A stretch of 53,411 nucleotides of DNA from an uncultured Pelagibacteraceae bacterium (GTDB lineage: Bacteria; Pseudomonadota; Alphaproteobacteria; Pelagibacterales; Pelagibacteraceae): positions 1 through 53,411 of the forward strand of contig CACJRE010000004.1 in NCBI GenBank assembly GCA_902595745.1, written 5' to 3'. Position 1 is the first letter of the stretch. Every line of letters starts with the position of its first letter. Under the pieces are notes generated by a model that saw only the letters and a program-made list of their open reading frames with translations, searched no databases and had not been told where the DNA came from. Below, one piece after another: positions 19,310 through 26,106 of the stretch. The position numbers and the translations under genes are program-made.

Positions 19310-20299
19310 AGATTTAATTTTATTTACTAATTCTTCGTTAATATTTCTTGGACCAGTATCCATTCTATTCTTGTGACGTCTTTCTCCAGGTAATCTTACT
19401 TCACCCATTGATTTCATTTTTTCAAAAAATTCCTCAGCGTGTTTTTGCCAATTAGTACCTGAAGTTTTATCTGGGTTAATGGCTAATATGAATTCGCCAC
19501 CACTTGGAGGACCACCATCATTATTATCTTTGGCAGCAGTTTCAAAACTAAAATTATCTCCAACTAATGCTCCAGCCATTAATTCTACCATCATTGCAAT
19601 TGCAGATCCTTTGTAACCACCAAATGGCAATAGAACTCCACCATCAGCAATTTCCCCTGGATCGGTTGTTTCTTTACCATCTTTAGTTAAACCAGTTCCA
19701 AGTGGAACTTTGTGCCCTTCTCTTTTAGCAACTTGAACTTCTCCCATAGCCATTGAAGCTGTTGCCATATCATAAACAACTGGTGTTTTACCTGGACGTG
19801 GCCAAGCAAACGAAATTGGGTTAGTTCCAAATAACGGTTTTATAGCTCCAGAAGGTGCAACAGCGGGCTTGTAAGATGTACAAGCAAATGCAACCAAACC
19901 TTCTTCTGCTAATTTCTCCGTTTCAGGCCACATAGCAGCCATATGGTGTGAATCATTTATTGCTAATACTGCAACACCATTTTCTTTTGCTGCTTTAGAA
20001 AGTTCAGGAAGACCTTTGCTCAAAACAATTGGTGCTAAGCAATTATTACCTTGAACTTTAATTACTGATGAAGAAATTTTATTAACTTCTGGCTTTCCTT
20101 TGCCATTAATTTTTCCACTTTTTAAACCTGATACATAAGCAGGCAGTCTAAACAAACCGTGAGACACTGAACCGTCTCTTTCTGCATTTCTAATTAAATC
20201 TGATAAAATTGATGCTGTTTCATCATTACATCCATTTGCCAAAAGTGTTTTTTTGGCTAATTCAAATATTTCCTCTAAAGTTAAAGATACTGTACTCAT
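19301..20299 (-). CDS. Ldh2-family oxidoreductase, likely delta1-piperideine/pyrroline-2-carboxylate reductase type
   Basis: This 332-residue protein belongs to the malate/L-lactate dehydrogenase-2 family of NAD(P)H enzymes with an unusual non-Rossmann fold. Visible landmarks are SHGLFRLPAYV (residue 46 on), NDSHHMAAMWPETEKLAEEG, PLFGTNPISFAWPRPG and LPFGGYKGSAIAMMVELMAG. The SHH-x-x-x-x-WP segment and the PFGGYKGS-x-x-x-MMVEL segment resemble the DpkA (cyclic imine reductase) branch more than malate or ureidoglycolate dehydrogenases, judged from memory. Such enzymes act in hydroxyproline, D-lysine or pipecolate breakdown. It shares a base with the zur stop, so it rides in the znuCB-zur operon, though a functional link to zinc is not evident. 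Confidence 0.75.
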   Translation of the reverse strand: MSTVSLTLEEIFELAKKTLLANGCNDETASILSDLIRNAERDGSVSHGLFRLPAYVSGLKSGKINGKGKPEVNKISSSVIKVQGNNCLAPIVLSKGLPELSKAAKENGVAVLAINDSHHMAAMWPETEKLAEEGLVAFACTSYKPAVAPSGAIKPLFGTNPISFAWPRPGKTPVVYDMATASMAMGEVQVAKREGHKVPLGTGLTKDGKETTDPGEIADGGVLLPFGGYKGSAIAMMVELMAGALVGDNFSFETAAKDNNDGGPPSGGEFILAINPDKTSGTNWQKHAEEFFEKMKSMGEVRLPGERRHKNRMDTGPRNINEELVNKIKSLS

Positions 20300-20697
20300 T
20301 ATTTTGATTTACATTTTTTACATAAACCAAAAAATTCTAAATTATATTTACGATATTTCATTCCAGAGTCATCAGAGAAGTTTGATAAATATTTTGAAAG
20401 TTTCGAATTACTGATTTCAGATACGTTTTCACAACTTTCACAAATAGAAAATGCAGTTGCTTTTGATATTTGACAACTAGAATTCTGACAGGCAATAAAA
20501 GCATTTCTACTTTCGATCTTGTGAATTTTTCCAATTTCAACCAATTTGTCTAATGCTCTATAAACTTGTAAAGGAGCCTTAATTCCTTTTTTTTGAACAT
20601 CAAACAAAATTGAGTAAGCCTTCATAGGTCCGCCAGATTTATCAATTATATCAAAAATAATTTTTTGGTTCTTTGAAAGATTGTGTTCTTTTTCCAT
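20299..20697 (-). CDS. zur: Zinc-uptake regulator Zur (Fur family)
   Basis: Fur-family repressors bind DNA when loaded with metal. The 132 residues show the Zur-type winged helix with GGPMKAYSILFDVQ and APLQVYRALDKLVEIGKIHK (residues 41-60). The structural zinc cysteines are present as CESC (C86, C89) and CKKC (C126, C129). The regulatory site looks altered: H59, C70 and E94 match ligands of E. coli Zur, but the expected His after C70 is missing and a second cysteine (C75) lies nearby. Co-location with znuB, znuC and znuA and the two Zur-like boxes upstream of the transporter genes make zinc the likely effector. It starts 24 bp after znuB. Confidence 0.92.
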   Translation of the reverse strand: MEKEHNLSKNQKIIFDIIDKSGGPMKAYSILFDVQKKGIKAPLQVYRALDKLVEIGKIHKIESRNAFIACQNSSCQISKATAFSICESCENVSEISNSKLSKYLSNFSDDSGMKYRKYNLEFFGLCKKCKSK

Positions 20698-20721
20698 TTC
20701 TAAATTCTTATCAATTAGTTA

Positions 20722-21525
20722 TCAGTTTTTCAATTTAATCGATTGTTTAATATTAATTAAAGACAATATAAATAATACTAAAGCAGCCATGATTATTGAA
20801 GGTCCTGATGATGTATTAAACTCTAAAGATGAAAATAGTCCAAGTAATACTGATAACAATCCACCAATTATTGAAAATAACACCATCTTTTGAGGACTAT
20901 CAGAGATATTTCTAGCCATAGCCGCAGGAATAATCAGCATACCTGTAATTAGTAATAACCCTACCATTTTAATTGATATTGCTATTACAGCAGCCATAAG
21001 AATTGTAAAAATAGCTTTTGCCCTATCAGGGTTTAAACCCTCCGCTTCTGCTAATTCATAATTAACTGTAGATGCAAATAAGGGTTTCCAAATTAATTTT
21101 AGAACTAATAAAATTAAAGCTCCACCAGTCCAGATAATTAATAAATCATCAGTTGTTACAGCTAATATATCACCAAATAACAGACCCATAATATCAAAAC
21201 GAATAAAGGTTAAAAAACCTATTACTACCAATCCAACAGCTAACGATGAGTGAGCTAATAAACCAAGTAAAGCATCACCAGGTAAATTTGTTTTCTTTTG
21301 TAATTGAATTAAAATCAAAGCAATTAGGGATGAAATAATAAATACTGAAAGAGCAATATTTAAATCAAAAGAGTAAGCTAAAGTTACACCAAGTAAAGCT
21401 GAGTGAGCCAAGGTATCACCAAAATATGATAATCTTCTCCAAACGACAAAACAGCCTAGAGGACCAGTTACTAAAGCTATACCTAAGCCAGCAATTAACG
21501 CTCTTATAAAAAAATCATCAAACAT
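20722..21525 (-). CDS. znuB: Zinc ABC transporter permease ZnuB
   Basis: ZnuB is the membrane channel of the high-affinity zinc importer. The 267 residues form about eight hydrophobic helices and match the ABC-3 family: MFDDFFIRALIAGLGIALVT, GPLGCFVVWRRLSYFGDTLA (residues 22-41), HSALLGVTLAYSFD and VGLLLITGMLIIPAAMARN. The RRLSYFGDTLAHSALLG stretch contacts the ATPase in this family. It follows znuC with a one-base gap and precedes zur by 24 bp. Confidence 0.96.
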   Translation of the reverse strand: MFDDFFIRALIAGLGIALVTGPLGCFVVWRRLSYFGDTLAHSALLGVTLAYSFDLNIALSVFIISSLIALILIQLQKKTNLPGDALLGLLAHSSLAVGLVVIGFLTFIRFDIMGLLFGDILAVTTDDLLIIWTGGALILLVLKLIWKPLFASTVNYELAEAEGLNPDRAKAIFTILMAAVIAISIKMVGLLLITGMLIIPAAMARNISDSPQKMVLFSIIGGLLSVLLGLFSSLEFNTSSGPSIIMAALVLFILSLINIKQSIKLKN

Positions 21526-21526
21526 A

Positions 21527-22273
21527 TTAGTTCTTCTTTATTTCACCTTTATCTGAATGAACATGATCATGTTTATGTTCATATACAGAAAGAATTTGTG
21601 ATGCTTGTTCACCAAATAAAGTTTTATACTCATTGTTTTTGGCTACATCCATTGGTGATCCAGAGCAACATACATGACCATTTAAACAAACAACATGATC
21701 TGTAGCCGTCATTACAGTATGTAGATCATGAGATATCAATAAGATTCCACAATTAAGTGTATCAGAAATTCTTTTTATTAATTCATACAATGCAATTTCA
21801 CCCGTGTAATCAACTCCTTGAACAGGTTCATCTAGAACCAACAATTCAGGTTTTTTTGAAATAGCTCTTGCGATTAAAACTCTTTGAAATTCACCACCTG
21901 ATAAATTTCCTAAATTTTTATTCTTAAGATGGATAACACCTGTTAATGTAAGTGCCTCATCAATTACCTCATCTTTAATATTTTCTGTTAGAAGCATAAA
22001 ATCATAAACTCTTAAGGGTAAGGTCCAATCAATAGATATTTTTTGAGGAACATATCCAACTTTATTTGTGTATTTCTCAACACTTCCTTCTATGTTTTTG
22101 TAAATTCCCAATGCAATTTTTGCGGTAGTACTTTTTCCAGAGCCATTAGGTCCAATAAGGGTAACGATCTTCCCTTTTTCAACGGTTAATGAAACACCTT
22201 CTACTAGCCATTTATCATTCTGTTTAAAACCAGCGTTATTTAATTTTACTAATGTACTATTTTCTGAGCTCAT
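21527..22273 (-). CDS. znuC: Zinc ABC transporter ATP-binding protein ZnuC
   Basis: ZnuC powers the ZnuABC importer. The 248 residues carry Walker A GPNGSGKSTTAK (about 42-53), the signature LSGGEFQRVLIARAI, Walker B LLVLDEPVQGVD and the switch histidine in LISHDLHTV. The C-terminal tail is His-rich (YEHKHDHVHSDKGE), a common metal-sensing or buffering feature in zinc transporters. It heads the leftward znuC-znuB-zur operon. The start at 22273 is 22 bases from the predicted transcription start of the divergent promoter and has no clear Shine-Dalgarno sequence. Confidence 0.96.
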   Translation of the reverse strand: MSSENSTLVKLNNAGFKQNDKWLVEGVSLTVEKGKIVTLIGPNGSGKSTTAKIALGIYKNIEGSVEKYTNKVGYVPQKISIDWTLPLRVYDFMLLTENIKDEVIDEALTLTGVIHLKNKNLGNLSGGEFQRVLIARAISKKPELLVLDEPVQGVDYTGEIALYELIKRISDTLNCGILLISHDLHTVMTATDHVVCLNGHVCCSGSPMDVAKNNEYKTLFGEQASQILSVYEHKHDHVHSDKGEIKKN

Positions 22274-22280
22274 ATATTGC

Positions 22281-22330
22281 TTGACTTATAAATGTTATAT
22301 TATTACATAACGTTATATTATAACAATCAA
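22281..22330. promoter_or_regulatory. Divergent znuA / znuC promoters with two Zur-like boxes
   Basis: Two 13-base dyads of the form GTTATA-T-TATAAC lie 18 bases apart. Box 2 (22312-22324) is a perfect palindrome about its centre base and box 1 (22294-22306) differs at one arm position. Leftward, TTGATT (22330-22325), a 17-base spacer and TGTAAT (22307-22302) form a good znuC promoter, with box 2 inside the spacer. Rightward, TTGACT (22281-22286) and a 17-base spacer lead to a weak TACATA (22304-22309), with box 1 spanning spacer and -10. This matches the alphaproteobacterial Zur operator style. Bound Zur should block both promoters. Confidence 0.8.
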
Positions 22331-22344
22331 TTAAATTACTTATT

Positions 22345-23448
22345 ATGAAAAATATTAAAAAAATACCACTTATATTCTCAATATTATCAATTTTAACATT
22401 CTTTACACCAGCAAATGCTGAAATAAAAGTAGTTGCTTCTATTAAACCAATTCATTCATTAGTTAGTTATTTAATGGATGGAATTGCTAAACCTGATTTA
22501 ATAGTTGATGGATATGCATCTCCACATGGATTTGCAATGAAACCTTCTCACGCAAAAATGCTTCAAAATGCAGACCTAGTATTCTGGGTTGGTGAAGATT
22601 TGGAGAGTTTTTTAGAAAAACCATTGAGTTCAATTGCTAAGAAAGCAGAAAAAATTGAATTAATGGAAACTAAGGGATTACAGGTATTAAAATTTAGAGA
22701 AAGAAATATTTTTGACGAACATGATCATGACGATCACGGACATGACGATCATGGTAAAAAAGAAGATGATCACGACGATCATGGACATGATGACCACGGT
22801 AAAAAGGAAGATGATCACGACGATCATGGACATGATGACCACGGTAAAAAGGAAGATGATCACGACCACGATCATGACGATCATGGTAAAAAAGAGGATG
22901 ATCATGACGACCACGGACATGACGATCATGATGGACATGCGCATGGTGAATTTGATCCACACATTTGGTTGGACCCAATTAATGCAAAAGCTATGTTAAA
23001 TGAAATGGCAGAGCATTTAATTGAAAATGATCCTAAAAATAAAGCTAAATATAAAAGTAATTTGGCTAAAGCTTTACAAGAAATTGATAAACTTACAATT
23101 GATGTAATGACAGATTTAAGCAACAGTGTTTCTTCAATTGTATTCCATGACGCTTATCAATATTTTGAGGAAAGATTTAATGTGAAAGTATTAGGTGCAT
23201 TTACTGTTAATACAGATGTTATGCCTGGAGCTGAACAACTTGCTGAAATTAGAGAAATTATCGAGCATGATAAAGTGGCTTGTGTATTCTCGGAACCTCA
23301 GTTTAATCCTGATATTATCAATGCAGTAGCAAAAGATATGAAGATTAAAACTGGTGTTCTAGATCCTCTAGGTGCAACATTAGATCCAGGAAAAGACTTA
23401 TATTTCAATCTAATTAGAAATATGTCTGCATCTTTCAAAGGTTGTTAA
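22345..23448 (+). CDS. znuA: Zinc ABC transporter substrate-binding protein ZnuA, with expanded His/Asp loop
   Basis: ZnuA captures zinc in the periplasm and hands it to ZnuBC. The 367-residue precursor has a signal peptide (about 1-25, ending ANA-E). The cluster-9 binding-protein fold shows IKPIHSLVSYLM (first His ligand), HIWLDPINAK (second), SIVFHDAYQYFEERF (third) and GVLDPLGA. Cysteines in KVACVFSEPQ and at the C-terminus (KGC) match the family disulfide. Between the first two ligands lies a charged loop of about 75 residues built of repeats like DDHDDHGHDDHGKKE, longer than usual. It is transcribed divergently from znuCB from the shared Zur-like operator and ends at a hairpin terminator. 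Confidence 0.97.
   Translation: MKNIKKIPLIFSILSILTFFTPANAEIKVVASIKPIHSLVSYLMDGIAKPDLIVDGYASPHGFAMKPSHAKMLQNADLVFWVGEDLESFLEKPLSSIAKKAEKIELMETKGLQVLKFRERNIFDEHDHDDHGHDDHGKKEDDHDDHGHDDHGKKEDDHDDHGHDDHGKKEDDHDHDHDDHGKKEDDHDDHGHDDHDGHAHGEFDPHIWLDPINAKAMLNEMAEHLIENDPKNKAKYKSNLAKALQEIDKLTIDVMTDLSNSVSSIVFHDAYQYFEERFNVKVLGAFTVNTDVMPGAEQLAEIREIIEHDKVACVFSEPQFNPDIINAVAKDMKIKTGVLDPLGATLDPGKDLYFNLIRNMSASFKGC
22719..22946 (+). repeat. Tandem 45-bp repeats encoding the His/Asp loop of ZnuA
   Basis: About five copies of a 15-codon unit (DDHDDHGHDDHGKKE and variants) lie in frame. The copies at 22765-22809 and 22810-22854 are identical base for base, and the flanking copies carry silent changes or a one-codon deletion (DDHDHDHDDHGKKE). 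The array is GC-richer than its surroundings because of GAC/CAC/GGA codons. Identical neighbours point to recent duplication by slippage or recombination. Open frames on the opposite strand here are artefacts of the repeat. Confidence 0.93.
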
Positions 23449-23464
23449 TTAAAAAAAAATAGGT

Positions 23465-23498
23465 TTAATCCGGGAATTTTTCTAAATTCTCGGATTAA
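23465..23498 (+). terminator. Hairpin terminator after znuA
   Basis: A 15-bp stem forms between 23465-23479 and 23484-23498 (TTAATCCGGGAATTT against AAATTCTCGGATTAA, with one G-U pair) around a 4-base loop. It begins 16 bases after the znuA stop. There is no long T-run downstream, so termination efficiency on the plus strand is uncertain, but no other structure in the 135-bp gap competes with it. Confidence 0.75.
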
Positions 23499-23583
23499 AA
23501 ATTACTTATTACAGTTATTTAATCACACAAAAAACATTGTATTTATTTTAAAGAAGATTTATTTTCTTTCATAATTTGACTTT

Positions 23584-24465
23584 ATGAATGATTTAAATTT
23601 ATTTAAAAAAAATGGCTTTCTTGTTAAAGAAAATCTAATTTCTCAAACAAAGATAAATAAAATAAATAAAATTGTTAATGAAGTAATTTCTAAAGAAAAA
23701 AAAAGAAAAAAAAGTAATAGTACAAATGGAACTCAGTCCTATGATAATTACCATTTTGTTTACAATTCAGACTTATCAAAAAATAAGGAAATTCTAAGAC
23801 TAAATAATCCTCAGAACAGACATAAAGTTTTCTATGAATTATCTAGAGATAAAAGGATTATATCCATAGCTAAAAAATTATTAGGTGGAACAGTTAGATT
23901 TCATCTAGGTAAATTAAATTTTAAACTGCCAAATAAGAAAAAAGGTAGTGAAATTGGATGGCATCAAGATTGGGCTTTTTACCCTCATACAAATGATGAC
24001 TTAATCACGGTTGGTATATATTTAGATGATTGTTACGAAAAAAATGGGCCACTTAAGATAATAAAGAATTCACACAAAAAGAAATTGTACAGCCACCACA
24101 GTAAAGAAAATTATTTTGTTGGAAAAATAGACACTAAGAAAAATAAAATAGGAACTAAAAATAGTGTTTCCATAACTGGAACAGCTGGAACAGTAGTATT
24201 TTTTCATTGTAGATCAGTTCATGGATCTGGACACAACCAAATGAACAACTCGAGACCCTTAATTTTATTTGGTTATAGAGCATGTGATGCATGGCCACTA
24301 ATTAATGATGGAAACCCTCATCCTGAAGTTAATTTAGAAAATTATGATAAAAATATTATTGTAGGAAATAAATCAATAAAACCAAGATTAACTAAAGTTC
24401 CGACAATAATCCCACTGCCTAAGAAGAAACATTATGTTTCTATCTATGAACTTCAAAAAAATTAA
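23584..24465 (+). CDS. Phytanoyl-CoA dioxygenase family protein (Fe(II)/2-oxoglutarate oxygenase)
   Basis: This 293-residue cytosolic enzyme belongs to the PhyH family of iron- and 2-oxoglutarate-dependent oxygenases. The double-stranded beta-helix core shows the iron triad H127 and D129 in GWHQDWAFYP and H213 in FHCRSVHGSG, with R224 in NNSRPLILFGYRA as the likely 2-oxoglutarate-binding arginine. The N-terminal FKKNGFLVKENLIS is the usual family opening. Substrates in the family range from fatty acyl-CoA to ectoine and phosphonates, and none can be chosen here. It starts 135 bp after znuA, behind the terminator, so it is probably its own unit. Confidence 0.85.
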   Translation: MNDLNLFKKNGFLVKENLISQTKINKINKIVNEVISKEKKRKKSNSTNGTQSYDNYHFVYNSDLSKNKEILRLNNPQNRHKVFYELSRDKRIISIAKKLLGGTVRFHLGKLNFKLPNKKKGSEIGWHQDWAFYPHTNDDLITVGIYLDDCYEKNGPLKIIKNSHKKKLYSHHSKENYFVGKIDTKKNKIGTKNSVSITGTAGTVVFFHCRSVHGSGHNQMNNSRPLILFGYRACDAWPLINDGNPHPEVNLENYDKNIIVGNKSIKPRLTKVPTIIPLPKKKHYVSIYELQKN

Positions 24466-24547
24466 ACTATAAAATTAAAATCTTTCTTTTAGTTAACCTC
24501 AATATTTTATAAATAGAACAATTATTTAAAAAATTAGAGAGGAAATC

Positions 24548-24769
24548 ATGTTTATTAGAAAATATCTTAAGTGGATAAGTACATTTTTGGTACTAACAGG
24601 AATACTTTTTACTAATTTAAATATATATCCATTAAATATATATTTTCATGGATTAGGAGTTATTGGATGGACTATTGCTGGTTTTATTAGCAAAGATAAG
24701 GCTATCTTAACTAATTTTGGATTACAAATACCTTTATTTTTAATAGGAATTTATAAAATCATAATTTAA
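24548..24769 (+). CDS. Small membrane protein of unknown function
   Basis: The 73 residues contain two or three hydrophobic segments (about 9-25, 30-49 and 54-72), starting MFIRKYLKWISTFLVLTGIL. I do not recognise a family with certainty. A good Shine-Dalgarno sequence (GAGAGGAA) precedes the ATG. The stop codon overlaps the arsC start (TAATG), so it is translated with the arsenate reductase and channel genes. It could be an accessory subunit or an unrelated small membrane protein of lipid or transport function. Confidence 0.7.
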   Translation: MFIRKYLKWISTFLVLTGILFTNLNIYPLNIYFHGLGVIGWTIAGFISKDKAILTNFGLQIPLFLIGIYKIII

Positions 24770-25203
24770 TGAAAAATATACTGTTTGTATGTACTGGTAA
24801 TTCTGCAAGAAGCATCATAGCTGAAAGTATTATTAACAATAAATATTCATTTAAGTTTAAAGCTTACAGTGCTGGTAGTAATCCTACAGGAAAAATTAAC
24901 GAAAATATCAAATTATATTTAACTAAAATAAAAAATTTTAATCTTGAAAATTATTCTTCGAAAAATTTTGAAATATTTTTAGATAAGAAATTTAATATAG
25001 ATCATTTAATTACAGTGTGTAATAATGCAAATAACGAGGTTTGCCCTATATGGCCAAATAATAACAAAATTATTCATTGGGATATTGAAGATCCTGTATC
25101 AAAATTTAAAAATTCTGATGAAAATCAGATAAACGAAATAATTAATGTGACTTACGATAAAATAAATGAAAAAATTAATATTTGGTTAAATAATGAAAAT
25201 TAA
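24769..25203 (+). CDS. arsC: Arsenate reductase, thioredoxin-coupled type
   Basis: This cytosolic enzyme reduces arsenate to arsenite; its fold is that of low-molecular-weight phosphotyrosine phosphatases. The 144 residues carry the P-loop C8-TGNSA-R14-S15 and the general-acid region HWDIEDP (D105/D108). The relay cysteines that distinguish arsenate reductases from phosphatases are also present, C84 and C92 in VCNNANNEVCPIWP. Length is typical. It is sandwiched between the small membrane protein (1-base overlap) and the channel gene (11-base overlap), a layout that matches arsenic resistance operons with an aquaglyceroporin in place of ArsB. Confidence 0.93.
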   Translation: MKNILFVCTGNSARSIIAESIINNKYSFKFKAYSAGSNPTGKINENIKLYLTKIKNFNLENYSSKNFEIFLDKKFNIDHLITVCNNANNEVCPIWPNNNKIIHWDIEDPVSKFKNSDENQINEIINVTYDKINEKINIWLNNEN

Positions 25204-25843
25204 AAAAAACATATTAATTGGTGAATTTTTAGGAAGTTGTTTTCTTGTCATGATTATTGTTGGATCTGGGATCATGGCAGAAAATCTAACTAATGATGAT
25301 GGCATTAGGCTTTTAGCTAATACAATTGCTACTGGAGCTGGATTATTTGTCTTAATTACAGCCATTGCTGATATTTCAGGGGCTCATTTTAATCCTTTTG
25401 TAAGTCTTGCGATGTTTTTCAGAAAAAAAATTAAAGGTAATCTTTTAAAATATTACATTCCTGCACAAATATCTGGTTGTTTATTAGGAGTAATGTTTGC
25501 AAATGTCTTTTTTGAACACAGTCTTTTAGAGTTATCAACTAAAAATAGAGATGGGTTACATATATTTGTTTCTGAAATTGTAGCAACTTTTGGTCTAATA
25601 TTTATAATTTTTGCAACTCTAAAGGACGGAAAAATAATAGTTGCTATTAGCGTAGCAACATATATTTCCGCGGGCTATTGGTTTACTTCATCAACATCTT
25701 TTGCAAATCCAGCTGTATCTTTAGCAAGAACATTTACTGATTCTTTTACAGGAATTAATTATCTTAATACGCCAACATATATTTTAGCTGAGTTTATTGG
25801 ATTAATTTTAGCAGCGTATATTCTTAGAATTGTCTATAAATAA
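25193..25843 (+). CDS. aqpS: AqpS-like major intrinsic protein (probable arsenite channel)
   Basis: The 216-residue protein is a six-helix MIP-family channel. The two pore loops read HFNPFVSLA (N67-P68-F69, an NPF variant of NPA) and FANPAVSLART (N182-P183-A184). The residue right after the second NPA is V185 instead of the arginine that lines the selectivity filter of most aquaporins and GlpF. As I recall, Sinorhizobium meliloti AqpS, which releases arsenite made by ArsC, also has valine here. Together with the 11-base overlap with arsC this supports a role in arsenite or methylarsenical flux. Ordinary solute uptake is the alternative. Confidence 0.85.
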   Translation: MKIKKNILIGEFLGSCFLVMIIVGSGIMAENLTNDDGIRLLANTIATGAGLFVLITAIADISGAHFNPFVSLAMFFRKKIKGNLLKYYIPAQISGCLLGVMFANVFFEHSLLELSTKNRDGLHIFVSEIVATFGLIFIIFATLKDGKIIVAISVATYISAGYWFTSSTSFANPAVSLARTFTDSFTGINYLNTPTYILAEFIGLILAAYILRIVYK

Positions 25844-26106
25844 CACAACTTCTACATGTAAAATATATATAATTTTATTTACATAATTTTGAAATAATAT
25901 AATTAAAACGAATCTACTCCTTGCTTCCCAAAATAACTAAATTCATTTGTAGATTTATCTCTAGCTTGTAATAATGATCAATGAATCTTCGTGTTGATTC
26001 TCAAATAAAAAAATTTAATCGTAGATTATTTTCTCTTTAATGAGTATTTACATTCTCAAGTCATTATTAGACAGAACCGAAAACAATAATATATATAGGA
26101 GAAAAA
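25844..26106 (+). other. 263-bp gap with a possible leader and 19-codon upstream frame
   Basis: This is the longest gene-free stretch in the window. It separates the aqpS-like gene from the PiT-like permease on the same strand. A weak 7-bp A/T hairpin (25856-25862 with 25878-25884) may end the arsenic transcript. AATCTAC at 25911-25917 could pair with GTAGATT at 25949-25955 or with the second copy at 26021-26027, giving mutually exclusive stems. A small open frame at 25981-26040 reads MNLRVDSQIKKFNRRLFSL. The permease has a strong Shine-Dalgarno sequence (AGGAGA) just before its ATG. I recognise no known riboswitch. Confidence 0.4.

Noticed and set aside
22687..22999. Open frames on both strands over the ZnuA repeat
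   Set aside because: Three alternative frames are open only because the 45-bp unit lacks stops in them. They encode low-complexity Met/Val or His/Arg strings without ribosome-binding sites.
22345..23448. CRISPR-like reading of the repeat block
   Set aside because: The repeats are tandem and in frame in a coding gene, with no unique spacers and no cas genes nearby.
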